Below, in pieces: positions 13,011-22,754 of a DNA stretch of 64,000 nt. Below the pieces are notes generated by a model, which searched no databases, was not told where the DNA came from, and worked only from the letters and a program-made list of their open reading frames with translations. A program made the position numbers and the translations under genes. Every line of letters begins with the position of its first letter. Within the stretch, counting starts at the first letter, position 1. The DNA lies in NCBI GenBank assembly GCA_013339765.2, contig CM023449.1:106122417-106186416 (forward strand), in the 5' to 3' direction. The stretch is from Haemaphysalis longicornis (Eukaryota > Arthropoda > Arachnida > Ixodida > Ixodidae).

Positions 13011-13325
13011 ATTGTTCCAGTGGATTCATGAAAGAGTGCATACCTCACTGCCGTGCACGAGTTATGTGGAACAAGACATGAGCAAAAAATATACAAACGC
13101 ACTCTCCACAACCGTTGACTGGAACATAAGTGGAACAGTAACCAGAACCGCCGACATCGCATGACCCCATTTTGTCGGTTCCAGATAAAAACCACAAACA
13201 TAAAGAAAACAAGTTAATGGTTCCAGATATGTTCCACTTATATCCCTCGTTCAGGTTATTTTTTCGTTCGGATCCACATATAATATGTGAATCAGCCCTT
13301 TTCAACTGGAACTTATATGGAACCC
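13011..13325. repeat. right subterminal TGGAAC/GTTCCA cluster
   Basis: Eight to nine copies of TGGAAC or GTTCCA (for example near 13013, 13066, 13122, 13133, 13179, 13219, 13231, 13308 and 13318). They mirror the cluster at the left end. The two clusters support treating 5117-13336 as one element. Confidence 0.6.
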
Positions 13326-13336
13326 GATTAAGAGTG
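13326..13336 (-). repeat. right TIR of the 8.2-kb element
   Basis: GATTAAGAGTG, the exact inverse of the left end. It is directly followed by CA, which is also present just outside the left end. Confidence 0.8.
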
Positions 13337-13811
13337 CACTCGCCGTCCGTATGTAGGCGTTCGGACTTGTGAATCACCGAAAAAGAGTATTCCCGAAGGC
13401 GCTACGCCCAGTGGCCAAGCCAACCAGTAGGGTCTTTCAAGGAGGAGAGCCAGCACAGTGCGTGATCGTCATTCATGAGTGCGAAGTGCCTACTATATAC
13501 GTAGGGGCGGAATTTGCCCACGGACCACACTCGAGCAAGGCATTCGCGCTCAGTTATAGAGTAATTGTGGTCCGAGGGCGAATGGAATCAGCTGGCATAC
13601 GCAACCACTCGATCAGCACCTGCTTGACGTTGTGCAAATACAGCTCCAATGCCGTAGCCACTAGCGTCGGTGCGAATTTCAGAGGGAGCAAAAGCGTCGA
13701 AACGAGCCAAAATCGGCGTTGAGGTCAACAGTATAATAAGTGTGGGGAATGATTGCTTGTGGTCGCAGCCCAAGTCAAACGTTGTGTTATTCTGAAGGAG
13801 ATCGGTAAGAG
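13337..13811 (-). pseudogene. gypsy A RNase H domain
   Basis: Degrades the RNA strand during element replication. The segment begins on the minus strand with the connection region (LTDLLQNNTTFDLG, then LLTSTPILARFDAF). It then gives the RNase H start EIRTDASGYGIGAVFAQRQA with the first catalytic Asp, and later ITEREC and HALCWLSSLKDPTG. A stop follows VAYAS. It is isolated between the two DNA elements: upstream RT is at 17919 and downstream integrase at 5116. Confidence 0.85.
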
Positions 13812-13839
13812 CTCCCAGGCGGCACAGAAAGTGTGCCCC

Positions 13840-14470
13840 AAGACCGGCCCGTCTATGGCCGCTTTCTGGCATGTCCGGCCAGCATCCAGGTTCTGGCAGC
13901 CACTGATCATGCGTTGAACGGCCAACATTCGGCAACCAGCGCTTCGGCATTTTTCCGTCCGCCCGTGTCCGGACGCACAACGGCAGCTAACCGGCTGCCA
14001 GATATTCAGTTCTCTTACGGCTGCCGATGTTGAGAAAGAGAACGGCCGAAGTACGGCCTTAGGGTATCCGTTTTTTCTTCGGGAAGCGGTAATCGGCCGA
14101 AGCACGGCAAGCGACCGGCCACAGAATATGCGTATTCTTGCGGCAGTTGGTGTTCGAAAGGAGACCGGCCGGAGCGCGGCTGCCGTGCATTCGTTGTTAT
14201 CAACGGTGACCCGCGCGTCCGGCGGACGTACGGCCCCAGAATATACGTTTTGCATTCGGTTAGCTGTCTTCGGCCGAATTACGGCCAGCGAATGGCCACA
14301 GAATATTTGGCAACCGGTGTTCAAGAGGAGACCGGGCCTACGTAAGGTATCTGGTTATACGTCCTTTTTTCGGCAAACGGCATCCAGCCGAACAACGGCT
14401 CGCGCCTGGGCGCCGAGAATTCATGCACAGACGTGTTTGGAAGGAGACCGACCGGTTTTTTTTCTGGGGG
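13840..14470. repeat. left GGCC-rich subterminal region
   Basis: GGCC appears again and again at roughly 15-60 bp spacing, embedded in variants of GGCCGAA, ACGGCC and GACCGGCC. Similar motifs in inverse order fill 17525-17900. This looks like diverged subterminal repeats of the 4.1-kb element. Confidence 0.6.
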
Positions 14471-15100
14471 GACAAAGAGCCGTTAGGGAGCCGAACGACG
14501 GGGACGCGTTTTTCATCCGCTCCGTGTTTCTACGTTTTAAATGAAACGAACATCGTTTGTCAAACAGTAATGAGTGTTCTCGGTGAACGGGCAAGGTACA
14601 AGGACTCACTGGACATTAGCAGGGAACCTTTTAGGCCATCGAAATGTCATTTATTGCCTCAAGAAGACTGTGCCACACCGACGGGTGAGCTAAGCCTAGC
14701 CAGTCATCGCCGCTACCACGCTTCTGCCTCCGGCTTCGTCGACGCATCATCTCGAGGCTATTCGCCCGCTCAAGAAATGGAGAGCATTGGAGACATCGAC
14801 CCGGCAGAGATGTCCGATCCTGAGATGGAGATGGTTCACCAAAATAACTGGCCTTCAAGGGCGGTCGAGCAAGCGGCAACCACGCAAGAGCTAAACCGCC
14901 ACCATGTCAAGGACTCCCCACCAAAGAAAGGCAAGTGCGAGCAAAAGCGCAAGTTATTCTGCTTACAATTAAACTGCGACAAGCAATGTTGCACTATGTT
15001 GTTGGTAATAAACGTAGAAGAGACTCGCTCGTGCATTGGTAGGATCAACTTCATGCCCTGCACTATGTTACTTCAGGAGATTTTACGACTGCCTATTTAG
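14423..15100 (+). CDS. unidentified 225-residue ORF in the 4.1-kb element
   Basis: Longest open frame of the element. The middle is acidic (QEMESIGDIDPAEMSDPEME) and is followed by a lysine-rich stretch (KDSPPKKGKCEQKRK), as in nuclear proteins. The ends look random. A GTG-containing basic-to-splice transition is possible after KCEQKRK. No DDE motif or zinc finger was seen. It could be one exon of an element protein or chance. Confidence 0.3.
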   Translation: MHRRVWKETDRFFFWGDKEPLGSRTTGTRFSSAPCFYVLNETNIVCQTVMSVLGERARYKDSLDISREPFRPSKCHLLPQEDCATPTGELSLASHRRYHASASGFVDASSRGYSPAQEMESIGDIDPAEMSDPEMEMVHQNNWPSRAVEQAATTQELNRHHVKDSPPKKGKCEQKRKLFCLQLNCDKQCCTMLLVINVEETRSCIGRINFMPCTMLLQEILRLPI

Positions 15101-15169
15101 AAAAACAAATTATTTTAAATTTGCGATAACAACAGAGCCTTGTCACTGACGAAGCCTAGCTGTTAATTT

Positions 15170-16406
15170 AGTTCCGATGTTTGAAGGTGAGCTTAGCTAC
15201 TCTTGGGATATGACTCATTTGGTTAAACATAATCGCCAGCATCCTAGCAAACACGGATTTTGTCAGGATTTTCTTGCTCAACGCAGATTGTTGAGTTCAC
15301 GCACGATTTGGCTCTTGCAATAGATAAGCTTAAAGTGCTTGACTGTATATTCTTGGACTGCAGAAAAGCAAATGATGGTGTTGCATATCACCTTCTGCGT
15401 AGTACATTTCATCCTATAAACTGAATGAATTGGTTTTTCCATTGTTATTACTATTGGCCCTATAGCCTTGTTCAAAAGTACTGTGTAGTTAACCGGACTA
15501 TAGCGAATGAACGTGATTCCGTATACCTGCAGCTTTATTCGCATTTAATAACATCCTGGTGTGCTGATTCAGAAAAGTTTTTGGATGTTAAACAGTGTGT
15601 TAACGGCACCTTTACAAGAAAACCTTCATTCAAATTGGATACGTATACCGTAAATTATGCTGCTGTGACAACGGCCGAGGAATATAAATACCTAGGAGTT
15701 TATTTAGGGAGTGGTTAGAGGTTAAATAGGCAGGTTCACACCATAAAAGTTACAGCTGCATATGTTTTTGGCTTTCTGAGACGAAATTTCAGTGAACCTC
15801 CATCTAACTGAAAAGAACAACCGTATTTCACTCATGTGCGCTCAATCTTGGAGTACGCATGTGTTTTCGTGGATCCCTACACCAAAGAGCTCGTTGATAC
15901 GCTCGAAAACATACAGAATATGTCAGTGCAATTCGTATTAGGTAATTGGCACGCTCAACTTAGCATGAGAGAAAGTAAAAGTAAACTGAAATGGCAGGAC
16001 GTGAAAGATCACAGACGAAACCACAGGTTTAACTGTTTTCGTAATATCTATTATTCGAAAACTGTTGTAGAAGGCCAGAAGTATGTCCAAGCGCCATTCT
16101 ACATATCGCAAAGTGGGACCGCTAGCTTAAAGCAAATTATTAACTTTCCTTTAAAGGTGACGCCTTGCGCGATTCATTTTATTTTACATCAATACTTCAG
16201 TGTAATTATCTTCCACGTATGATTGCATTACTGTTTATATTGACGATTTTCAGCACGCTTTGTAGAATTATTTTGTTATTTTGTCTCATATTTAATGCTT
16301 AGTGTTATGTATCTCCCTTCTGTAATGCATGCAAAGGAAAGCAGGTATCAATAATAAATTAATAAATAATAAATAAATAAAACAATGAATGATAAATTGA
16401 ATAAAA

Positions 16407-16437
<31 letters not shown>

Positions 16438-16440
16438 ACT
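15170..16440 (+). mobile_element. LINE 3: 5'-truncated CR1/L2-like element with (AAAT)n tail
   Basis: RT remnants read TQIVEFTHDLALAIDKLK, then IFLDCRKANDG (15280-15395). Next come EEYKYLGVYLGSG (15680-15716) and the C-terminal RSILEYACVFVDPYTKELVD region (15836-16222, ending past RRNHRF). The 3' end is an A-rich (AAAT)n run at about 16345-16438, a typical CR1/L2/RTE-style tail. There are several stops. It lies within the 4.1-kb DNA element and so is the innermost insertion of the nest. Confidence 0.75.
16345..16438 (+). repeat. (AAAT)n microsatellite tail of LINE 3
   Basis: Imperfect, then perfect AAAT repeats directly after the LINE 3 coding remnant. Confidence 0.85.
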
Positions 16441-17163
16441 TCCAGAGGCGCAAGTTTGCCTCCGACGGGTTGAGATGAGAACCCTACGCATTCAACCTTG
16501 ACCAATAAAATATTTATTGCCCTATTCGTTGCAGTATGCAAGGTTTCCTGTATACATGCTACCATTGCTATGTTATTGGTTTGAAACAAATTATGTAACT
16601 CTAATTTTACGCCTTTCCTTGCGTGAACACAAGGGATACAACTGCAGCCACCTGAAGCAGGGCGTCATTCGCGACGGGTCTAGAATTTTTGAACGTAGTA
16701 TGACATTAGAAGAAAATTAAGTTCTTTTGGACTATTGCGTGGTGTGGACGTACACTCATGAAAACAACATTAAAATAGATTGAAAATGAAAGTACCTGTT
16801 CGCTCCTCTTAGGATCAGCCCTGCGCAAGATCATCAGAAAAGTTGATCGAGTAGAAAATGTCTTTGCAAGAAAAAATGGGCAAAAAACTGGACATACTTT
16901 TTTGTGAAGGAGTTATATTTAATGCTCCTGAGTGTTTTGTTGAGAACCAAAACGCTTCGTAAAGGCATTCACGCCGGTTTTATATACATCAAAATTGGTC
17001 AAGCAACTGTTATAAAAATAGTTATGTAGTCATAGCATGAAAGTGTTCCGGAATATTGCCCTAAAAGAAATTGGCTAAAAGCGGCGCAATTTATCTCTCT
17101 GAATATCAACCCACTAAAGTATGCGCCCTCCGCGGCCCCCCCCTCCTCTTTCCCCGTTTATTA

Positions 17164-17289
17164 CAGGTAAGCCGCCCCACAGAGGATATCAGGATCTGGA
17201 CAATACATCTATTCAAGCTCTACAAACAGGTAAGCCGACCCACAGAGGATATCAGGATCTGACAATACATCTATTCAAAGCTCTACAAA
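17164..17289. repeat. 63-bp tandem duplication
   Basis: Two adjacent copies beginning CAGGTAAGCC (17164 and 17227), with three differences. Each begins with a donor-like CAG|GTAAG. Confidence 0.85.
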
Positions 17290-17524
17290 GAACTGAATAT
17301 TTTCTGTGTTCGGCAGTAAAGAGGCACACAGCAATTAAAGGACCGACAATTTGTGAGCACTGTTTAATAAATGAATTTTGCTGTCAACTGAGGCTGGTAA
17401 TTAAGCAAAGCTGAGCTGAAAGCTTGACGGCTGGTGCTTGCGCGCGAACTCACTTTGATGTGGCTCCATTGGACCAAAATGCTGGGTTTGTGCTGCTTCT
17501 GCACTGCGCGAATGAGTCATCTGC

Positions 17525-17900
17525 TTGCGCGACATGCAGTGACCGGCCTCAGTACAGCTAACGTACTGTGGCTGAACTCCAATGCCCGTAGCACGGCCGT
17601 ATTTCCGGTAGCTGTAGTTCGGCTGGAGTCCGACGACCGCATCTCGGCTGTCCTCCGGCGGACGTACTTCGGCCGTACACGGGTGGCTTTGGAATGGCCG
17701 GAGCCCTACGGCTGGAATCTGGCCGTATGACTGTAAGCCGGTCGACTGGCCGACGGACACTGGCCGTTGGACAGCCATCGGAGTACGGCCGTATACGGCC
17801 AAAAGGCCCACATTTGGACATGGGCCGAACATGGCTGCCGGAAAACGGCCGGACAGAAAATCACCGGCCAAAGTACACCGGCCTGTTTTAGGCCGAACTG
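17525..17900. repeat. right GGCC-rich subterminal region
   Basis: Dense GGCC motifs including TACGGCCGTA and TATACGGCC. It is the counterpart of 13840-14470 at the other end of the 4.1-kb element. Confidence 0.6.
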
Positions 17901-17918
17901 TCCTGTGCTGCCTGGGAG

Positions 17919-19400
17919 GGCGGGCGATGGTAGAGAAATTTATGATAATGCGGTGGAAGTACGAGACAAAACCAATAAATCTACCGACGTCTTTGGGTGA
18001 GCGGGGCTCAGGAAAATTGCGAACGGCACTTATTTTACAAGGGCTGGGTCGACCGCCTGTCGAATCAACCAGGTGACCGAGGATAGTGAGCTGGTGGCAT
18101 CCGAAGCAACATTTTTTGGCGTTGAGCTGGACACCGGCCCGACAAAAGCAGATATAATTTTAGAGACGCGGGAGATGTGGCTGTCAAAGGTGGGCTATAA
18201 AAAGATGACGTATTCCAAATAACAAATAAAAGTGGACCATTTAAACCCGTCTAAATGTGCGTCTATCATTCTTTCAAAAGTAGCCGGCGCATTACAGAGG
18301 CCCAAAAGGCATCACTCTAAACTGATAAAGGCAGTCGGGTGTCCCAAAAGCAGTCTTCTCTCGGTCCTTTTCGTCCAGTGAAATTTGCCAATGGCCTCAT
18401 CGTAGGTCTATTGATGAAAAATATTTGGCTTCATGCACATAATCGAGGGCATCGTCAATGAGCGGTAGAGGCAAAACGTGTTTCTTTCTTATCTTGTTTA
18501 GGTGTCAGTAATGAACGCAAAACCTCCAAATGCCATTCATCTTTTGGTCGAGAAGCACGTGAGCTGCCCACGGGCTGTACGCAGGGTTTATGATGTCCTT
18601 GTCGAGGATCTTGTGGACTTCGTGCAGTATAACGAGCCGTTCAGCCTGCGACACACGGTACGGCCGCCTGCGGCTTTTGTTTGTATCACCAGTGGTTATC
18701 CGGTGCTTGACAGCAGACGCCTGGCTGAATGGGCGGTCACCCAAGTCAAATATGTCTTGATGGGACTCCAAAAGGCGGTAGAATCCTTCAGCTTCTGCTG
18801 CTGGAAGTCTGGAAGCAATCATGTCCACTAGCGCGTCGTGCTGCCTAGGCTCCGCAGAGGGCTCGTTCAAAGGGTTCGATGGTGCGTCCGCCGATAGAGG
18901 GGAAACTTGATAACCGTCCAAAGGGCAAAGGGTTTCCACTTATATACCCTTGGGCGACACTTGCGTTGACAGGCCAAAGTTCCCAAAAGGGAGGCACGGG
19001 CGGCCGTGATGACAAGGGCACGGAACGTCACGGTTTTTGCCGGCAGATGGACGTTTCTCTCGCAATAAAAGTGTGGCTCTGGTTCGTCGCCTGCTGTTGA
19101 CAAAAGAGGCAGCTCTATATAGAGGACACCGGAGGAGCAGTCTATGGGGGCAGCATGTTCCGACAAAAAGTCGAGACCACGTATAACGTTATGGGGACAC
19201 TTTTCAAGTACAGTGAACTGGACGGAGATTTGGTGGCCGGAAATTTCTACGCGAGCAGTGCACAGCCCAGAGACGACCGCAATGCGTCCGTCGCCAATAA
19301 GTATGACACTGGTTGGGGCAGGTTTCGCAGTTGGCGGCGGCGATTAGAGTTTACTACAGGAATTTGGCTCCAGTGTCAATAAGGGCACTTGCAGGGACGT
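17919..19400 (-). pseudogene. gypsy A protease and reverse transcriptase
   Basis: The protease motif ALIDTGA is at about 19360-19385. RT starts in the frame covering 18505-18939 (RITTGDTNKSRRRPYRVSQA, later SPWAAHVLLDQK and WRFCV). It continues through MPFGLCNAP-like sequence near 18300 and ends in the thumb (FIGFVSYFHRI) against the 4.1-kb element. The catalytic box reads CYLEYVIF near 18205-18230 where YLDD is expected, so both metal-binding aspartates are changed. Several frame shifts are present. Confidence 0.8.
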
Positions 19401-20700
19401 CATCTACATAAATATCTAGTAAATTCTTCCCTCCAGCTAACGGCAGTAGAGGACTTTGCGGCCTGGTCGTCGATGCAGCGTCACCTCCAGGCGCTGCATC
19501 TCTTAGTTTTCCGTCAAATTGGCGTAAGGGGTCGGAGAAAACGAGCGGCGGGGAGCGGGACCGGCGAAGTTGCAGGGACGGTGAGTGGACAAGGTGAGAG
19601 GTCGAAAATCGGGCGGGATTGTGAGGCTGGCATCGAGGCGAGAACGAATGGCGGGCATAGTTGGCGTACTGGAAATCCGGGTAGGGGCGGTGGTAAGGCC
19701 GAAGATGACGGCTTTGGCAGTATCTAGCAAAATGACCACCCATGTGGCAGTGGAAGCAGGTCCACGTGTCATCCCATGTCCTCCACTCAGAGGGATTCCT
19801 GTAATGGGACGGGCGATAAGTATTTTGGCTGGCAGTTCGAAAGGGGCCTCGTGGCTGCCAGGATGGTCCACAGCGCTGTCGGAGCGGATACCCAGGTTTT
19901 CGATCTCACGACGTATGATGGCTTGTATAAGCAGGATGGACGGGTGGTTGCTCTCAGATGCGTGCTAAAATAGCGAAGCTGGTGCCATTTCCTGGAGGTG
20001 GCGTTGTATGACGCGGGTCAGACCCCCAGGAGCATTTCGGCCAACGTCAGATGGGGAATGTTGACGAGAGGCTACAGGGTCCTCACAGGAAGATGTCGGA
20101 GCGCTGTTCGGCAGTCGATTGAACCGCGCTGCGCTGAGGCGGCTTTTGGCCTGCTCAAACTTCTGACATTCTCTGATAATAAAACTGACAGTGGTGCAGT
20201 TTTTGCAGAGCAGCAAGTGAAAGGCGTCATCCGCGATTTCTTTGAGCACATGGCCTATTTTGTCGGCCTCTGTCATCTGGGCGTCAGCCTTCATTCAGAG
20301 GAACATCACGTCCTTGATATACGACACGTAGGACTCGGAGGTTGTTTGTGCAAGCATCGCCAGTTGCTTTTTCGCCACTAGCGGACGTCCTTCTGGTTGC
20401 TCAAACAGTTCCCTCAATCAGGACTTGCAATCGTCCCAGCTCTTAAGGTCGTGCTCGGTCGTTTCATACCGGACCAGTGGTGTCCCCCTCAAGTAATATC
20501 CTATGTTGGCCAGCATGATTGTCGGTTCCCACCTGTTATGGTCACTGACGCGATCGTACATCTTAAGCCATACCTCAACACCAATGCCAGCGGTGAGGAA
20601 GCCGGGCTCGCGAGGATGGGAGATGATGACGAACGGTGGTGCTGATACAAAGCCTCCAGAAGACAACATCGTTCCTTCTGGGATGCGGCGGCCGCTCCGA
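19400..20700 (-). pseudogene. gypsy A gag with zinc knuckle
   Basis: Gag would form the particle. Capsid-type sequence lies in 20418-20669 (VWLKMYDRVSDHNRW) and 19965-20294 (ADKIGHVLKEIADDAF). A CCHC knuckle is clear near 19735-19775 (CFHCHMGGHFARYC). The frame is broken at least twice. Layout matches gag of gypsy C, to which it is distantly similar. Confidence 0.75.
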
Positions 20701-20711
20701 AGCTCCGTTTT

Positions 20712-20729
20712 GGGTTGCGCCTCACCACA
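20712..20729 (-). other. candidate primer-binding site of gypsy A
   Basis: Directly inside the 5' LTR, the minus strand reads TC, TG, then TGGTGAGGCGCAACCC. It starts TGG as a tRNA 3'-end complement should. The matching tRNA was not identified. The same spacing is seen in gypsy C. Confidence 0.4.
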
Positions 20730-20731
20730 GA

Positions 20732-21002
20732 TGTTGCGGAGCAGTGAAAATGCCTATTCACAAGTAATGAACGAAGGATTCTCTATTGTAGATAATTACA
20801 AAGGCAGATTGAGACAGGCAGCTAAGTCTTTCAGCTCGTACAAACGCTAGTCCACCAGAGCTTCTTCTTCCTCGGTGGGTAGCTAGGCTGCAGCACAACA
20901 ACGACACATGCCCACTTTGGGGGGATTGCGGCCTTTGCAAGTCGAGTCTCAGGACAGTTCATTTCTCGGTTTGCTCATTTCTCTAATGACCAACACGCGG
21001 CA
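20732..21002 (-). repeat. 5' LTR of gypsy A
   Basis: 271 bp, matching 3476-3747 from TGTTGCGGAGCAG to ACGCGGCA. LINE 2 sequence resumes directly after it. Confidence 0.85.
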
Positions 21003-21835
21003 ATATTTAAATCGGTTTCGAACACCGCCAGCTGTTCCGCTCGCTATAGAGCAATCTCTTCCTTTTGGCATCGTTGCTCATACAACAGACTCCTCCACAC
21101 ATTTAAAACTAAGATAATGTCATACCAAAAAGGTCTCACAAAATCTTGTGCTTCTATAACATCGGCGGTGGATTACTACGATGTGTGCTAGAGGTTTATG
21201 AACTAGGCGTTAATTTCGACAGTGAACTGAACTTCTCCCCACGTATTCAAGTAATTACTCATATTACTCGTATTACTCGTATTACTCTCCACGCATTCAA
21301 GTAATGACTTCGATCGCTTGGCGTTGCGTGTCGCGTATCCAAGGGGTTCTCGTGGCCGAATTCTCCTTTTATGCTATACACAACTACGTGTCGTCTTCAG
21401 CTTGAGTATACACCTGTAGTATAGAATAGCACGTGTACAACAAACAGTACGCTTATCGAAGCGTCCAAGAGAAGTTTATACCTATCTTCAACCATCTTTT
21501 CGGCGATAGTAGTAAATATAACCATGGATCACCTTCTTTATTGACGCTATCAAGCTTATTTTCCAGGTGTAATCAGGGCTGATATTCTCTTCCTCTTTAC
21601 AATTATTCACAGCATCGTGTGTTGTGAGCTGCTACAAGATTGTTCCGCTTTACCTGCTGCGAAAGTTGACCAGAATACATGACACCTTTTACAATGCCAA
21701 ATGTCTGCGTGTCTTGTGCCCTCCGTTCTGACTGCAAAGCATGTACACCAGCACGAAGATTACCTGGATATATATTTAATGATTTCCCTACTCTATCTCG
21801 CAAACGTGTCTGTGAGATTATACTGGTGTAAGCGG
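21003..21835 (+). mobile_element. LINE 2, right part
   Basis: Resumes the LINE 2 frame just past the RT catalytic box. Recognisable pieces are ELGVNFDSELNFSPRIQ (21195-21250), LEYTPVV (about 21400-21425) and QEKFIPIFNHLF (21465-21505). Basic and cysteine-bearing C-terminal sequence runs to a stop near 21835. Stops and frame shifts are frequent. No tail was identified. Confidence 0.75.
21253..21290 (+). repeat. short 9-bp tandem repeat
   Basis: About four copies of TATTACTCG within the LINE 2 remnant. Confidence 0.8.
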
Positions 21836-21839
21836 TAAA

Positions 21840-22750
21840 CTTTACTCATTGTGTGTATGTGTTTTACCCGGGTGTTCATTACCTTGATTCGCTTTCATTA
21901 GGTGACCTTAACATAAGCTACCCTCTCAGTTCTTTTTTTTTTTGCACTTGAGTTCTGTCATTACAAAATGCCTGACACTTCGGCATTGCTTGTGTGTATG
22001 TGTGTGCTCGTAATTGTGTGTTTGTGTGTATATAAAAAGATATGAAGTTTTGTTCATGTGTAGAGGCTACTATTACCGTAATATTTTTTTCTAGCGTGCT
22101 TCTACACCACACTTTGTATGTTTTTGTTTCCGTGCGACAGCACAAAGGCCCCCTGGCGGTTCCGAGACACGTAAATTATTTATTTTTTAAAGGTTCACAA
22201 GGTTATCCCTTTGTTAGCGTATAATTTTAGACCAGTGAATGCGTACCTTGGGCTGGAATCTTGAACACGTTTGAAAGCATTAAAATCCCACATAAAGCAT
22301 AATAAGGCAGTTTTAAAATCAACACCTGGTAGTAAAGAATACGACGCAACACTTCATCCGCGCTTAAATAGATTCCGAGAAACGCAAACTGCAAGCAATT
22401 TTTAATTCACTCGAGCACTCTCGTGGTGCACTAAATCAAACTCAACAACCTTCCAGCATAAAAAAAAACTTCAGAAAAGTTCCCATGATATCCTGGTGTG
22501 AACAAAATTCTCGTCCCGTGAATTTGAACCTTCAGATGAAATCTTAAACACATTAGTATACATTCAATCCTCTCCGAAATCACGAACAAAGCACAAAATA
22601 CCTGGTTACAGCCAGAGATGCAATTGAAGATTCGGCGCAGTAGCTTTACAGGACCGGGTGAGAATAACTGTTGGTAACTGTTTAAAATGTCTTTTATCTT
22701 TCTGCCGCACTTGTCACTTTTAGCAATGAAGCTTTTATCCAGAAACAGGT
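21840..22750. other. no gene recognised
   Basis: AT-rich, with a T-run near 21930-21941 and short ORFs on both strands. No family signal was seen. Confidence 0.3.
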
Positions 22751-22754
22751 TTCT

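Larger units (their letters stand above)
5117..13336. mobile_element. CACTA-like TIR element (8.2 kb) inserted in gypsy A
   Basis: The ends are inverted copies: CACTCTTAATC at 5117-5127 and GATTAAGAGTG at 13326-13336. Both are followed inward by GGTTCC/GGAACC. A 2-bp direct CA flanks the element (5115-5116 and 13337-13338). Deleting the element plus one CA makes the gypsy RNase H/integrase frame continuous, which fixes the boundaries. TIRs starting CACT, a short duplication and repeated subterminal motifs point to the CACTA (CMC) group. No transposase was recognised inside, so it is probably non-autonomous. The interior contains possible spliced gene-like exons on the minus strand, described separately. 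Confidence 0.75.
13812..17918. mobile_element. TIR DNA element (4.1 kb) with GGCC-rich ends, inserted in gypsy A
   Basis: Inverted ends of 16 bp with one mismatch: CTCCCAGGCGGCACAG (13812-13827) and CTGTGCTGCCTGGGAG (17903-17918). Removing the element rejoins the gypsy frame between RT thumb and RNase H (IARP to LTDLL) without base loss. Either no duplication or a 2-bp AG duplication fits. Both ends carry several hundred bases of irregularly spaced GGCC motifs, often as TACGGCCGTA. The superfamily was not recognised and no transposase was seen. A LINE is nested inside. Confidence 0.7.
3476..21002 (-). mobile_element. Ty3/gypsy element A, split by two nested DNA elements
   Basis: A single minus-strand LTR retrotransposon with about 5.2 kb of its own sequence. 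The order along the minus strand is 5' LTR (20732-21002), primer-binding-site region, gag with a zinc knuckle, protease, RT, RNase H, integrase and 3' LTR (3476-3747). The body is interrupted at 13812-17918 and at 5117-13336 by unrelated TIR elements. The gypsy frame resumes on the far side of each. It sits inside LINE 2. The flanks AAATTT (3470-3475) and ATATTT (21003-21008) are a candidate six-base target duplication with one mismatch. Catalytic residues of RT and integrase are mutated, so the element is dead. The LTRs differ by roughly 15-20% by eye, so it is old. Confidence 0.85.

Noticed and set aside
17164..17289. 63-bp tandem duplication as duplicated exons
   Set aside because: It has donor-like CAGGTAAG but no acceptor and no consistent open frame in both copies.
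3476..21002. Two separate gypsy insertions (3.5-5.1 kb and 13.3-21 kb)
   Set aside because: Only one LTR lies at each outer end, domain order is complementary, and the frame is continuous once the TIR elements are removed.
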